Source: Myxococcota bacterium (GTDB lineage: Bacteria; Myxococcota_A; Polyangia; JAAYKL01). From it: a stretch of 64,000 nucleotides of DNA. The stretch covers positions 1-64,000 of the forward strand of contig JASJCT010000001.1 in NCBI GenBank assembly GCA_030065855.1, read 5' to 3'. Position numbers and translations under genes: made by a program. The notes below the pieces were generated by a model. The model made no database searches and was not told the DNA's origin. It saw only the letters and a list, made by a program, of their open reading frames with translations. Position 1 is the first letter of the stretch. Each line of letters begins with the position of its first letter. Below are positions 25,397 to 33,789 of the stretch, piece after piece.

Positions 25397-27292
25397 ATGC
25401 AGATGACAGAATCGCGGTTTATAGATTTATTGAACGAACGGGTCATGCTGGGGGACGGTGCCATGGGGACCGAGATATATCAGCACGGGGTGTTCGTAAA
25501 CACCTGCTTTGACGAGCTCAACCTGGCCAGGCCGGATCTCATCCGCAAGGTCCACGCTGCATATGCCGCGGCCGGCGCCGATTTCATCGAGACCAACACG
25601 TTTGGCGCTAACCGGTTACGGCTTGCCAAGTTCGGCCTGGTGGACAAGGTCGCCGAGATCAACCGCGCGGCAGTGGCGCTGGCAAAGGAGGCCGCAGAGG
25701 AATCCGGTGTCCTCGTGGTCGGATCCATGGGACCTATTGGCAGTGCCGCGCATCACAGTATGATTTCCGAGGCCGAAGCAAAGGAGGCGTTTGCCGAGCA
25801 GGCCCAGGCACTTGCCAATGCCGGTGTCGATGCCATTGTCTTGGAGACCTTTGCAAGTGCCGAAGCCCTGAAGTTGGCCGTGACTGCGGTTGCCCAAGTG
25901 GTTTCCATTCCACTGGTGGCACAAGTCGCTGTGGGCGCTGCAGGCGGCAGCTTCCCCATCCAGAACGACCAGTTATTGGATCCCTCCCGCTTTCAAACTG
26001 TCATGGCAAGCATCGCAGAGATGGCGCCAGTATCGGTCATTGGCCTTAACTGCGCCTTGGGCCCGGCAACCATGTTGGATTGCCTCAAGCTGTTGAAAGC
26101 GGTGACAGACAAACCCGTTTCAGTACAACCCAATGCCGGACTTCCGCGGGAGGTGGACGGGCGATCCATCTACATGAGCACGCCCGAGTACATGGCTGAG
26201 TATGCCAAGCGGTTCTTTGAGAACGGTGCGCGGGTCATTGGCGGGTGTTGTGGCACCACGCCGGATCACATTCAGGAGATGGTAAGGGCAGTGCGCGCCA
26301 TGGACCGGGCCATGGTGGAGCAACGTCCCAGTCGAACGATAGAGATTAAGGCCGCAAAGCAACCCGAGGCCGTCGAACCACTACCCCTTGCCGAAAGATC
26401 CAGTATCGGCGCCCGTATCTCAAGTGGAGAGCCGATTATCTCTATCGAGCTCACCCCGCCTCGGGGCGTTTCATTGGGCCAGGTCCTCGATAAGGCCAAG
26501 CGTTGCGCTGATGCAGGAGTGCACGCCATCAATATTCCAGACGGCCCTCGGGCCAGCGCCCGCATGTCCCCCATGGCCATGGCAGCAAAAATCCAGGAAG
26601 CCGCAGACATCGAAGCCATCCTCCACGTCTGCTGTCGGGATCGCAATCTCATCGGCCTTCAATCAGACCTGATGGGCGCCCAGGCCCTGGGGATTCGCAA
26701 TGCCCTCATCATTACCGGAGATCCCCCAAAGCTGGGCGAGTATCCAGATGCCACAGCGGTCTTTGACGTGGACGCCATTGCCCTGACATCTGTGGTACAG
26801 GGTCTCAATCGCGGTGTGGACATAGCCGGCAATACCTTCAATCCCCCACTCGGCCTAACCCTGGCCGTGGGCGCCAATCCCGTGGCCACGGACCTGACCC
26901 GGGAGGTTAGCCGTTTTCGCCGAAAAGTCGCAGCCGGCGCTGAGTATGCCATTACCCAACCCGTGTACGATGTGGCCATGCTGATCGACTTTTTAAGCCG
27001 CATTGAGGACGTTAAAATACCAATCGTGGCTGGTATTTGGCCCTTTTCGAGTTATAAGAATGCCGAGTTTATGGCCAACGAGGTGCCCGGGGTGGTGGTC
27101 CCAAAGGCGCTGCTCGATAGAATGAGCCAGGCCAAGACCCGCGCTGCTGGCCGGCGTATCGGCATCGAGATCGCCAGGGAAATGGTCGCGGCACTAACGC
27201 CCCACGTGGCGGGATTCGCGGTCAGCGCGCCGTTTGGCAACGTAAAGATACCCCTTGCGGTCATGGGGCTCATCGACATGGATGCCACCTGA
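25397..27292 (+). CDS. Bifunctional homocysteine S-methyltransferase / 5,10-methylenetetrahydrofolate reductase
   Basis: About 631 residues. The N-terminal half (1-310) is the homocysteine methyltransferase barrel: LGDGAMGTEIYQ, FIETNTFGANR, GLNCALGP and RVIGGCCGTTPDHI, whose Cys pair with the earlier Cys binds zinc. The C-terminal half (about 340-631) is a MetF-type barrel: IELTPPRGVS, HVCCRDRNLIGLQSDL, ITGDPPK, ITQPVYDVAML, VAGIWPFSSYKNAEF. The fusion matches the YitJ-type bifunctional enzymes. It supplies methyl-THF and may methylate homocysteine. Starts are close together (GTG 25394, ATG 25397, ATG 25403). The stop overlaps the next gene by one base (TGATG). Confidence 0.9.
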   Translation: MQMTESRFIDLLNERVMLGDGAMGTEIYQHGVFVNTCFDELNLARPDLIRKVHAAYAAAGADFIETNTFGANRLRLAKFGLVDKVAEINRAAVALAKEAAEESGVLVVGSMGPIGSAAHHSMISEAEAKEAFAEQAQALANAGVDAIVLETFASAEALKLAVTAVAQVVSIPLVAQVAVGAAGGSFPIQNDQLLDPSRFQTVMASIAEMAPVSVIGLNCALGPATMLDCLKLLKAVTDKPVSVQPNAGLPREVDGRSIYMSTPEYMAEYAKRFFENGARVIGGCCGTTPDHIQEMVRAVRAMDRAMVEQRPSRTIEIKAAKQPEAVEPLPLAERSSIGARISSGEPIISIELTPPRGVSLGQVLDKAKRCADAGVHAINIPDGPRASARMSPMAMAAKIQEAADIEAILHVCCRDRNLIGLQSDLMGAQALGIRNALIITGDPPKLGEYPDATAVFDVDAIALTSVVQGLNRGVDIAGNTFNPPLGLTLAVGANPVATDLTREVSRFRRKVAAGAEYAITQPVYDVAMLIDFLSRIEDVKIPIVAGIWPFSSYKNAEFMANEVPGVVVPKALLDRMSQAKTRAAGRRIGIEIAREMVAALTPHVAGFAVSAPFGNVKIPLAVMGLIDMDAT

Positions 27293-28233
27293 TGAGCCAG
27301 GAGAAAACATTGAAATTCCAAGACGAACCACTATTGATTCTCGACGGTGCCTGCGGGTCCAGCCTGCAGCAGATGAACCTGCCTGCAGAAGCCTGGTGCG
27401 GCAAAGAGGGATGTTACGAGGCATTGAATATTTCGGCGCCCGAGGCAGTAATCGCACTCCATAAGCAGTTTATCGATGCCGGGGCCATGGTCCTGGAGAC
27501 AAATACTTTCGGGGCCTCTCGCATCGTGCTTGCCGAGTACGGCTTAGAAGATCGCGTGGCCGAGATCAACACAGCTGCGGTTAAAAACGCACGAGCAGCG
27601 ATCGACGAGAGAAGAGGCAAGTACGTGATTGGATCCATCGGCCCGACCACAAAACTGCCGTCCCTGGGCCACATCCCAGTGGACGCCCTGGCCCAAGCCG
27701 TGGCCGAGCAAGCCCAAGCATTGGTCAAGGCCGGGGTGGATGCTTTGATACTCGAAACGTGCCAAGACCTGCTGCAGATCAAAACCGCACTCGTGGCCTG
27801 TTTGGAGGTCTGCGATGCCCTGGCACCTGGGTTGCCCATCCTCGTGTCTGTCACCATCGAGCAGCAGGGCACCATGTTGGTGGGCAGCGACGTTGCCGCA
27901 GTGGCCACTGCCCTGGCGCCCTATCCGATCTTTTCCCTGGGGCTTAATTGCGCCACAGGCCCAGATGCCATGGTTCCCCATATCCTATATCTCAGTGGAA
28001 ATTGGGAGGGGCGCGTCAGTTGCGTGCCCAACCAGGGGCTGCCAGAGGTGGTGGACGGCAAGACGATCTATCCCCTGACACCCGAGCCCTTTGCCACCCA
28101 GATGCGGCGGTTTGTCGAGACCCACGGGGTGAGCATTGTGGGCGGCTGTTGCGGTACGTCTCCCGCGCATATTGCCGCGCTGGTGACTGCCCTGGACGGG
28201 GTTGTGCCAATGACGCGGGAGGTGTCCCGATGA
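27292..28233 (+). CDS. Methionine synthase, homocysteine-binding module (split MetH N-terminal part)
   Basis: 313 residues. It corresponds to the first module of cobalamin-dependent MetH: LLILDGACGSSLQQ, VLETNTFGASR, SIGPTTKLPSLG, LILETCQD, GLNCATGP and SIVGGCCGTSPAHI (zinc Cys). The catalytic machinery for cobalamin is in the next gene, whose ATG overlaps this stop by four bases (ATGA). In E. coli these modules are one chain. Its presence beside the bifunctional methyltransferase-MTHFR means two homocysteine-binding barrels are encoded in tandem. Confidence 0.88.
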   Translation: MSQEKTLKFQDEPLLILDGACGSSLQQMNLPAEAWCGKEGCYEALNISAPEAVIALHKQFIDAGAMVLETNTFGASRIVLAEYGLEDRVAEINTAAVKNARAAIDERRGKYVIGSIGPTTKLPSLGHIPVDALAQAVAEQAQALVKAGVDALILETCQDLLQIKTALVACLEVCDALAPGLPILVSVTIEQQGTMLVGSDVAAVATALAPYPIFSLGLNCATGPDAMVPHILYLSGNWEGRVSCVPNQGLPEVVDGKTIYPLTPEPFATQMRRFVETHGVSIVGGCCGTSPAHIAALVTALDGVVPMTREVSR

Positions 28234-30692
28234 AACCGTCCCTATCGAGCTTGTACCAATCCCTTCCCCTTGCCCAGGATATTCCCCCCTTTCTCATTGG
28301 CGAGCGGGCAAATGCCAACGGATCCAAGGCGTTTCGCAAGCACCTCCTCGCAGACAACTTTGACGGGTGTCTGACCATTGCCTTGGAACAGGAAAAAAGC
28401 GGCGCCCATGCAGTAGACCTGTGTGTGGCCTATGCCGGCCGGGACGAAGTGGCAGACATGACCCGTATGGTCAGCATGGTGGCGAGCTCGGTTCGCGTAC
28501 CCCTGGTCATTGACGCCACCAACCCGGACGCCATTGCCGCAGCCCTTAAAATCTACCCTGGCCGGGCCCTGATCAATTCCATCAACCTGGAGGATGGGGG
28601 AAAAAACATGGACCGGGTCTGTGGCCTGGCCAAGAAATACGGCGCTGCTGTGATCGCCCTCACCATCGATGAGACCGGCATGGCCATGACTGCGGACGAA
28701 AAAGTGGCTGTGGCCCAAAAGATTCTCAAACGGGCCGTGGACAAACACGGCCTTCGGGCAGAAGATCTGGTGTTTGATCCCCTGACCTTCACCATTGGAT
28801 CTGGCGACGAAAGCCTGCGAGATGCAGCTGTCCAGACCCTGATCGCGGTCCGTCGGATCAAGGACGAGCTGCCCGGCGTATTCACCAGCCTGGGCGTGAG
28901 CAATGTTTCGTTTGGCCTGAAAAAGAGCGCCCGCAAGGTGCTCAACTCCATATTCCTTCACGAAGCTGTGGCCGCCGGCCTAGACGTGGCCATCGTGGAC
29001 CCGGGCAAAATCCTCCCGCTCGTCAAGATAGCCCCTGAGGACCGGGAGAGCTGCCTGGACCTCATTTACAATCGGCAACGAGAAGGGGATAACCGCCAAG
29101 ATACATCCCCACTAATGGCCTTTATCGCTCACTTCGAAAACAAGGCCGGTGCCAAAGACACGGGCGACCAGCAGGATGTCTGGCAAAGTGCTGAATGGGA
29201 AATCCAGCAAAAACTCCTCCAGGGAGAGAAGGAAGGCCTGGAAGATACCTTGGCCATTCTCTTGCAGCGACATGCTGCCCTCGAGATTGTCAACACCCTC
29301 TTGGTGCCGGAAATGCGCCACATCGGCGAGCTCTTTGGCAAGGGAGAGATCCTGCTGCCGTTCGTGCTCAAGTCAGCAGAGGTCATGAAGCTGTGCGTGC
29401 AATTCTTAGAACCCCACATGACACGCGTTGACACAGACGCCACCACAAAGGTGCTGCTCGCCACAGTGCGGGGGGATGTGCACGATATCGGCAAGAACCT
29501 AGTGGACATTATCTTGAGCAACAATGGGTATAAAGTATTTAACCTGGGCATCAAAGTTCCTGAGCAGACCATCATCCAGCAGGCAAGGGAGCACGATGTG
29601 GACATTATCGGCCTCTCTGGTCTGCTCGTGAAGTCGGCCATCGCCATGCAGGAGAGCATGCCCAGCTATCAGAGTGCTGGACTAAAGCAACCGATTCTTT
29701 TGGGCGGGGCAGCGCTCACAGAAAAATTCGTGGCTGAGTCGTGTGTTCCCAACTACAGCGCCCCGGTGGTGTACTGCGCCGATGCGTTTGCCGGGCTCAA
29801 AGCTGTTCGTGAATTCGAAGCCGGCACCCTCAAGCCCACCACATACGAGCCAAAGGCCAAGAACGCGCGCGAGATCAGACGAAAAAACACGGAGATTGAC
29901 CGCACCCATCCGGTGCCCAAGCCCCCGTTCTTGGGTTCGAAAATCATTACCGACATCGGACCTGAACACATCCTGCCCCTGGTCAACAAGCAGGCCCTGT
30001 TTCGCGGCCGGTGGGGATATCGCCGCGGTACCATGACCAAGGAGGCATATCAGGAGCTTATCGACACGAAGGTATCAGAAATTTATAAAAGCCTTATCGA
30101 CCGCTGCGTTGGTGAAAAGATCATTACACCCAACGTCGCGTATGGTTATTTCCCGTGTCACAGCGATGGGAATCAACTCATCGTACGGGATGGGGACACT
30201 GAATATGCATTTGATTTTCCGCGCCAATCCTTTCCACCGCATTTTTGCGTCTCTGATTTCTTTAAAACACAGGAAGAGGGCGGGGACGTGGCTGGCTTCT
30301 TTGTGGTCACCATTGGCAGTGGGATCGGTGAGGAGGCAAAGAAGCTCTTCGAGTCCGATGCCTACCACGACTACCTCATGCTTCACGGGTTCAGCGTGGA
30401 AGTGACCGATGCCTTGGCCGAGTATTGGCACGAGGTCATGCGGCGTGAAATGGGTATCTCAAGTGATGCACCAAACTCCCTTACCGGCTATGTGACCCAG
30501 CAGTACCAGGGATCGCGATATGGATTTGGATATCCAGCATGCCCGGACCTGCACGCACACGAGGCTGTATTTGCATTGCTCGATCCCAAGCGAATCGGCG
30601 TTACCCTAACCGAAACCATGGAGATGGTACCTGAGCAAACCACCTCTGCCATCATCGCCCACCACCCTCAGGCGAAGTACTTTGCGGTGTAA
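28230..30692 (+). CDS. metH: Methionine synthase, folate-, cobalamin- and AdoMet-binding modules (split MetH C-terminal part)
   Basis: 820 residues from the ATG at 28230; upstream in-frame codons lie within the preceding gene. Modules in order: pterin/methyl-THF-binding barrel (1-270: [41 protein letters not shown]), cap helices (about 310-410: [31 protein letters not shown]), B12 Rossmann domain (about 405-540; GDVHDIGKN with axial His 418, SGLLVKS, LLGGAAL), and the AdoMet activation domain (about 570-820: [22 protein letters not shown]). The activation domain means the enzyme is rescued by AdoMet plus an electron donor. A rubredoxin starts one base after the stop. Confidence 0.92.
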   Translation: MKPSLSSLYQSLPLAQDIPPFLIGERANANGSKAFRKHLLADNFDGCLTIALEQEKSGAHAVDLCVAYAGRDEVADMTRMVSMVASSVRVPLVIDATNPDAIAAALKIYPGRALINSINLEDGGKNMDRVCGLAKKYGAAVIALTIDETGMAMTADEKVAVAQKILKRAVDKHGLRAEDLVFDPLTFTIGSGDESLRDAAVQTLIAVRRIKDELPGVFTSLGVSNVSFGLKKSARKVLNSIFLHEAVAAGLDVAIVDPGKILPLVKIAPEDRESCLDLIYNRQREGDNRQDTSPLMAFIAHFENKAGAKDTGDQQDVWQSAEWEIQQKLLQGEKEGLEDTLAILLQRHAALEIVNTLLVPEMRHIGELFGKGEILLPFVLKSAEVMKLCVQFLEPHMTRVDTDATTKVLLATVRGDVHDIGKNLVDIILSNNGYKVFNLGIKVPEQTIIQQAREHDVDIIGLSGLLVKSAIAMQESMPSYQSAGLKQPILLGGAALTEKFVAESCVPNYSAPVVYCADAFAGLKAVREFEAGTLKPTTYEPKAKNAREIRRKNTEIDRTHPVPKPPFLGSKIITDIGPEHILPLVNKQALFRGRWGYRRGTMTKEAYQELIDTKVSEIYKSLIDRCVGEKIITPNVAYGYFPCHSDGNQLIVRDGDTEYAFDFPRQSFPPHFCVSDFFKTQEEGGDVAGFFVVTIGSGIGEEAKKLFESDAYHDYLMLHGFSVEVTDALAEYWHEVMRREMGISSDAPNSLTGYVTQQYQGSRYGFGYPACPDLHAHEAVFALLDPKRIGVTLTETMEMVPEQTTSAIIAHHPQAKYFAV

Positions 30693-30693
30693 C

Positions 30694-30852
30694 ATGAGAT
30701 ACATCTGTACGAGTTGCGGTTACATTTACGATCCGAACAAGGGAGACCCGGAAAACGGCGTTCCTCCGGGCACGCCGTTCGACGATCTTCCCGAGGATTG
30801 GGAATGTCCAATGTGCTACGTTGCCAAGGATCAGTTCGATCCCCTGGATTGA
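30694..30852 (+). CDS. Rubredoxin
   Basis: 52 residues, normal size for rubredoxin. The two iron-binding pairs are [10 protein letters not shown] (Cys 5 and 8) and CPMC (Cys 38 and 41), with the conserved [19 protein letters not shown] between. It carries one Fe(Cys)4 centre and moves single electrons at low potential. It starts one nucleotide after the metH stop, so it is almost certainly cotranscribed. In E. coli flavodoxin reduces cob(II)alamin during MetH reactivation; here rubredoxin is well placed to play that part (inference). It is too short for a 60-residue ORF cut-off. Confidence 0.93.
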   Translation: MRYICTSCGYIYDPNKGDPENGVPPGTPFDDLPEDWECPMCYVAKDQFDPLD

Positions 30853-30883
30853 GATCAAGGCCCAGTCCTGTGAATCCGGCGTT

Positions 30884-31780
30884 TCAAACAAACAGGAGTG
30901 CAGCGCCGATGACAGCGATGATGGCGCCCAATATGCCCCGCGGTGTGACCCGCTCTTTTTGAATAATCACAGCCGGTGGAATGATCAGCACCGGTACGAG
31001 CGCCATGAGGGTCGCGGCAACCCCGGCTTCGGTGTGCTTGACCGCAAGGAGAGACAGGGACACGCCGAGGAATGGGCCGAACACAGCGCCTATCGACGTG
31101 CGTGCCATTGCCTGTCGGTTGGATAGTGCTGCAATGACCCGGGGCCACCATCCAATAGCGAGAAAAAGGCCGGCAAAACCGACAATGCCGGCAATGATGC
31201 GTATCTGTGTTGCGGCAAACGGATCGTAATCAGCCATGCCAAACTTGCTAAAGACCAATCCAACCGCTTGACCACCTGCGCCGCCAATGCCGAGCAGGAT
31301 CCCAGACCGAGATAGGCGAGGTACATCGGCCTGAGCTCGATTCGGCCGCTCTCTGATCACCCATACCACCCCCCCAACGGTAAGCGCCATGCCGATCCAG
31401 TCGAACAGGGCGAGCCGCTCGTTCATAAGGATCCAGCCGATAAGGGCGGTAAACGGCGGTACCAGGGCCATGAGCAACATGGAGATGCGCGACCCAATCA
31501 CCACAAAGGCCCGAAATAAGCAGAGGTCGCCAATGGTAAATCCGATAACGCCGGATATACTGAGCCACAGCCAGGCGTGGGGGGTGGCATCTGTCGGCAA
31601 TAGGTGTCCCCGGGTCGCGAGGCAGAACAGACTAAGGAGAATAAGCGCCATGCACAGCCGGATTAGATTGACCGCCATTGACCCCACACGCTTGCCGGCT
31701 GACTCAAAGGCCATGGAGGTGGCCGTCCAGCAGATTGCAGTGCCCAAAGCGGCGATCTCGCCAATATGAGAAGAGAACAT
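30884..31780 (-). CDS. EamA/DMT-family transporter
   Basis: 298 residues with ten hydrophobic helices in two five-helix EamA repeats (about 5-140 and 160-297). The repeat ends carry the family pattern (GWILMNERLALFDWIGMALTVGGVV in the first, KERVTPRGILGAIIAVIGAALL in the second). Drug/metabolite transporters of this family export or import small metabolites; the substrate cannot be predicted. It is convergent with the rubredoxin gene. Confidence 0.88.
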   Translation of the reverse strand: MFSSHIGEIAALGTAICWTATSMAFESAGKRVGSMAVNLIRLCMALILLSLFCLATRGHLLPTDATPHAWLWLSISGVIGFTIGDLCLFRAFVVIGSRISMLLMALVPPFTALIGWILMNERLALFDWIGMALTVGGVVWVIRERPNRAQADVPRLSRSGILLGIGGAGGQAVGLVFSKFGMADYDPFAATQIRIIAGIVGFAGLFLAIGWWPRVIAALSNRQAMARTSIGAVFGPFLGVSLSLLAVKHTEAGVAATLMALVPVLIIPPAVIIQKERVTPRGILGAIIAVIGAALLFV

Positions 31781-31807
31781 CGTGCTAGTGCTCTGTACAA
31801 TCTACAA

Positions 31808-31937
31808 TGCCGGGCAAGAGCCCTCCCCCTTTGGCAAAGGGGGCCAGGGGGATTTCGTCTTTTCCGTTTGCTTTGCCAGGTGACAAAATCCCCCTATCCC
31901 CCTTTTTCAAGGGGGGAATGTTTAGTCTTGCCCGGCA
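31808..31937. mobile_element. MITE-like element, 130 bp, 12-bp terminal inverted repeats
   Basis: TGCCGGGCAAGA (31808-31819) is exactly inverted as TCTTGCCCGGCA (31926-31937). Inside are CCCCCTTTGGCAAAGGGGG near 31826 and the segment AATCCCCCTATCCCCCTTTT...CAAGGGGGG near 31887-31917. The latter closely resembles the core of the element at 16023 although the ends differ. No coding capacity. Confidence 0.75.
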
Positions 31938-31992
31938 GAATTCGTTTGACATGGCACTGGTAGATATCGAGTGCGTATCGATCTCGTCAGAA

Positions 31993-33789
31993 TCAACGAA
32001 ACAGTTTCTTAAAAAAGCCTTTTTTCTTGTCGTGTTTTTCCTCTGGATCTGACTTGGCATCTTGCACTGGGGGCACTGGGATACCTGCCCTTGATGGCGG
32101 CGGTCCAGACGCTTCGTATATCGGGTTTGGCGACTTCTCAAATTGCTTTTTCTCAAATTGCCTTGGGCGCTCGCGGACCAGGCCAGGAGGCACGGCGTCT
32201 TCCGGGAGGGTCTCGGGAAGGTTGCTTAAGACCTGCGACGAAGTTTCCCCATCGTCATCCAGATCGCTGAATATCTCGTCGAGTGCATCTGTAATGGCCA
32301 TGTTCTCGAGTAGCAGCTCTGAATCTGTCGGCGGTGGATCTGGCATCACCGACGGTGTGGATGGAACATCCCCATTTTCGTAGATCTCGAACTCGCCGTT
32401 TTTGATTTCAATGCCGAGATCCTCGTCTTCGTCTTCATCTTCGTCGATAATTGAGGTAACGATATCCGATGGCCTGACAACAGCTGTTTCCTGATCGCCC
32501 CGTCCAATCGAAAACGCCGCGCTCTGACCGGGGGGAGTTAGGGAGTGCGCTTGAGGGGGTTCGCTGAGTTGTTCAAAGGGGCTTGGCTCGACCTCCAATA
32601 GATCGTCCAGATCCAGCTCTTCAACCTCCTCGGCCAGGAGACGACTGATCCTGTCCATCCCCTCTGACGAATCTACAGCTGCATCCGAGGCCGCTGCAGC
32701 CTGGTCTTGAGCAATGTCTGGTTGGCTTTGCTCAGATCTGGTATCCCCATCGCCCATTGAGGGTGCTGCGACAGTCTCAACGTTGTCATTCCCGCGTAGG
32801 CGGGAATCCATCTCACCTAGCAATTGCGTCTGGTTCTGGACGCCTGCCTTCGCAGGCGTGACGTGCATTCCCCCTCTCTCATCATCCGCCATTGGTTCGG
32901 GGGGGGATGTGTCTTTGGGAGGGGCGAGGCCTGCATCTTCGGTTAGGCTCTGCCTGAGCGCATCTTCAATAAACGTACCCTCTTCAGAAGTGGCCCCAGG
33001 TATCCCTGATTCGGATGGGTCCAAATCTTCGGGTGACGCTGCCTCGGACATCAGTTCTTTATCTGCGTCCGCATCAAGGGGCGATAAGAAAAGCGAATCC
33101 GAAGGGGTATCCCTCAGCGGTGCTTCAGGTCGAGGTGGCTGTGAGGGAGCGTCGACCGTATCCCGGTCCAATTCACGTGGGGAGGGGGGTTGGGCCGCAT
33201 CTCCGGGTTTGTTGAACTTAGCCAATATGGCATCTATCTCTTCCAAGTAGAGTTCCCGGTCTTTGGCCCGCTGCACGGCCCGCTTGCGGCGCAGGGTGGG
33301 GTCTTTTCGAGGAGGGCTTGCCGTTGCTTCAATTTCCACCCGCTCCGATGGGTCGTCAGGTGATGGCGCAGGCGGCAATGGGGCATCTGCTGCATCGATG
33401 GGGTTTTCAGGCGGGGCGCTGGATGTATTCATTGCGTCCCCTGCTGCGGTTGACCCCGCTTTGTACTGAATGACCCGGTCGACAACCGCCTTGCTCTTTT
33501 TGTCCAATTTCAGAAATTTCACACCCATGCCAGGGGGCCGGTTCTGCTGTCTATCGCTTTGCCAGGCCACCTCACCCACGCCCCTGAGCACTGGCGTGCC
33601 ATCAGCCAAGTGAAATTCGAACCGTACCCGCGTTCCCACTGGCCGTGGCTTTGGCGTCTTGATAAAAATACCGGTCTTGGTAATGTTGGGCGCGTACTTC
33701 TCAATAAAAATCTGTTCGGTCTGAAAATTGAACCGCGCCCGAATGGCAGCGATTTTTTCTAGGGACTGTTGATGCGCGCTGTCGTTCAT
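31993..33789 (-). CDS. PilZ-domain protein with long acidic low-complexity tail
   Basis: 598 residues from the ATG at 33789 (alternative GTG at 33792). Residues about 15-112 form a PilZ-like domain of the myxobacterial type (NITKTGIFIKTPKPRPVGTRVRFEFHL, LRGVGEVAWQ, PPGMGVKFLKLD). The usual RxxxR c-di-GMP motif is not obvious, so ligand binding is uncertain. The remaining 480 residues are acidic and Pro/Ser-rich without a fold I recognise, ending in a basic FEKSP...KKKGFFKKLFR tail that could touch membrane or RNA. A REP pair (32785-32862) is inserted in frame, adding about 28 foreign residues. The ATG overlaps the alaS stop (TGATG), so the two genes are coupled. Confidence 0.75.
   Translation of the reverse strand: MNDSAHQQSLEKIAAIRARFNFQTEQIFIEKYAPNITKTGIFIKTPKPRPVGTRVRFEFHLADGTPVLRGVGEVAWQSDRQQNRPPGMGVKFLKLDKKSKAVVDRVIQYKAGSTAAGDAMNTSSAPPENPIDAADAPLPPAPSPDDPSERVEIEATASPPRKDPTLRRKRAVQRAKDRELYLEEIDAILAKFNKPGDAAQPPSPRELDRDTVDAPSQPPRPEAPLRDTPSDSLFLSPLDADADKELMSEAASPEDLDPSESGIPGATSEEGTFIEDALRQSLTEDAGLAPPKDTSPPEPMADDERGGMHVTPAKAGVQNQTQLLGEMDSRLRGNDNVETVAAPSMGDGDTRSEQSQPDIAQDQAAAASDAAVDSSEGMDRISRLLAEEVEELDLDDLLEVEPSPFEQLSEPPQAHSLTPPGQSAAFSIGRGDQETAVVRPSDIVTSIIDEDEDEDEDLGIEIKNGEFEIYENGDVPSTPSVMPDPPPTDSELLLENMAITDALDEIFSDLDDDGETSSQVLSNLPETLPEDAVPPGLVRERPRQFEKKQFEKSPNPIYEASGPPPSRAGIPVPPVQDAKSDPEEKHDKKKGFFKKLFR
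32785..32862. repeat. REP-like palindrome pair inserted in frame inside the PilZ gene
   Basis: Two hairpins face each other: ATTCCCGC (32788-32795)/GCGGGAAT (32800-32807) and ACGCCTGC (32840-32847)/GCAGGCGT (32852-32859). The minus-strand translation reads HVTPAKAGVQ...GEMDSRLRGND, the classic product of this proteobacterial REP family. The reading frame remains open through it, so the host protein carries the element as extra residues in its disordered region. Confidence 0.85.

Noticed and set aside
32714-33250. 178-codon plus-strand Ser/Gly-rich frame
   Set aside because: Antisense reading of the acidic PilZ tail; composition is explained by the complement of Asp/Glu/Ser/Pro codons.
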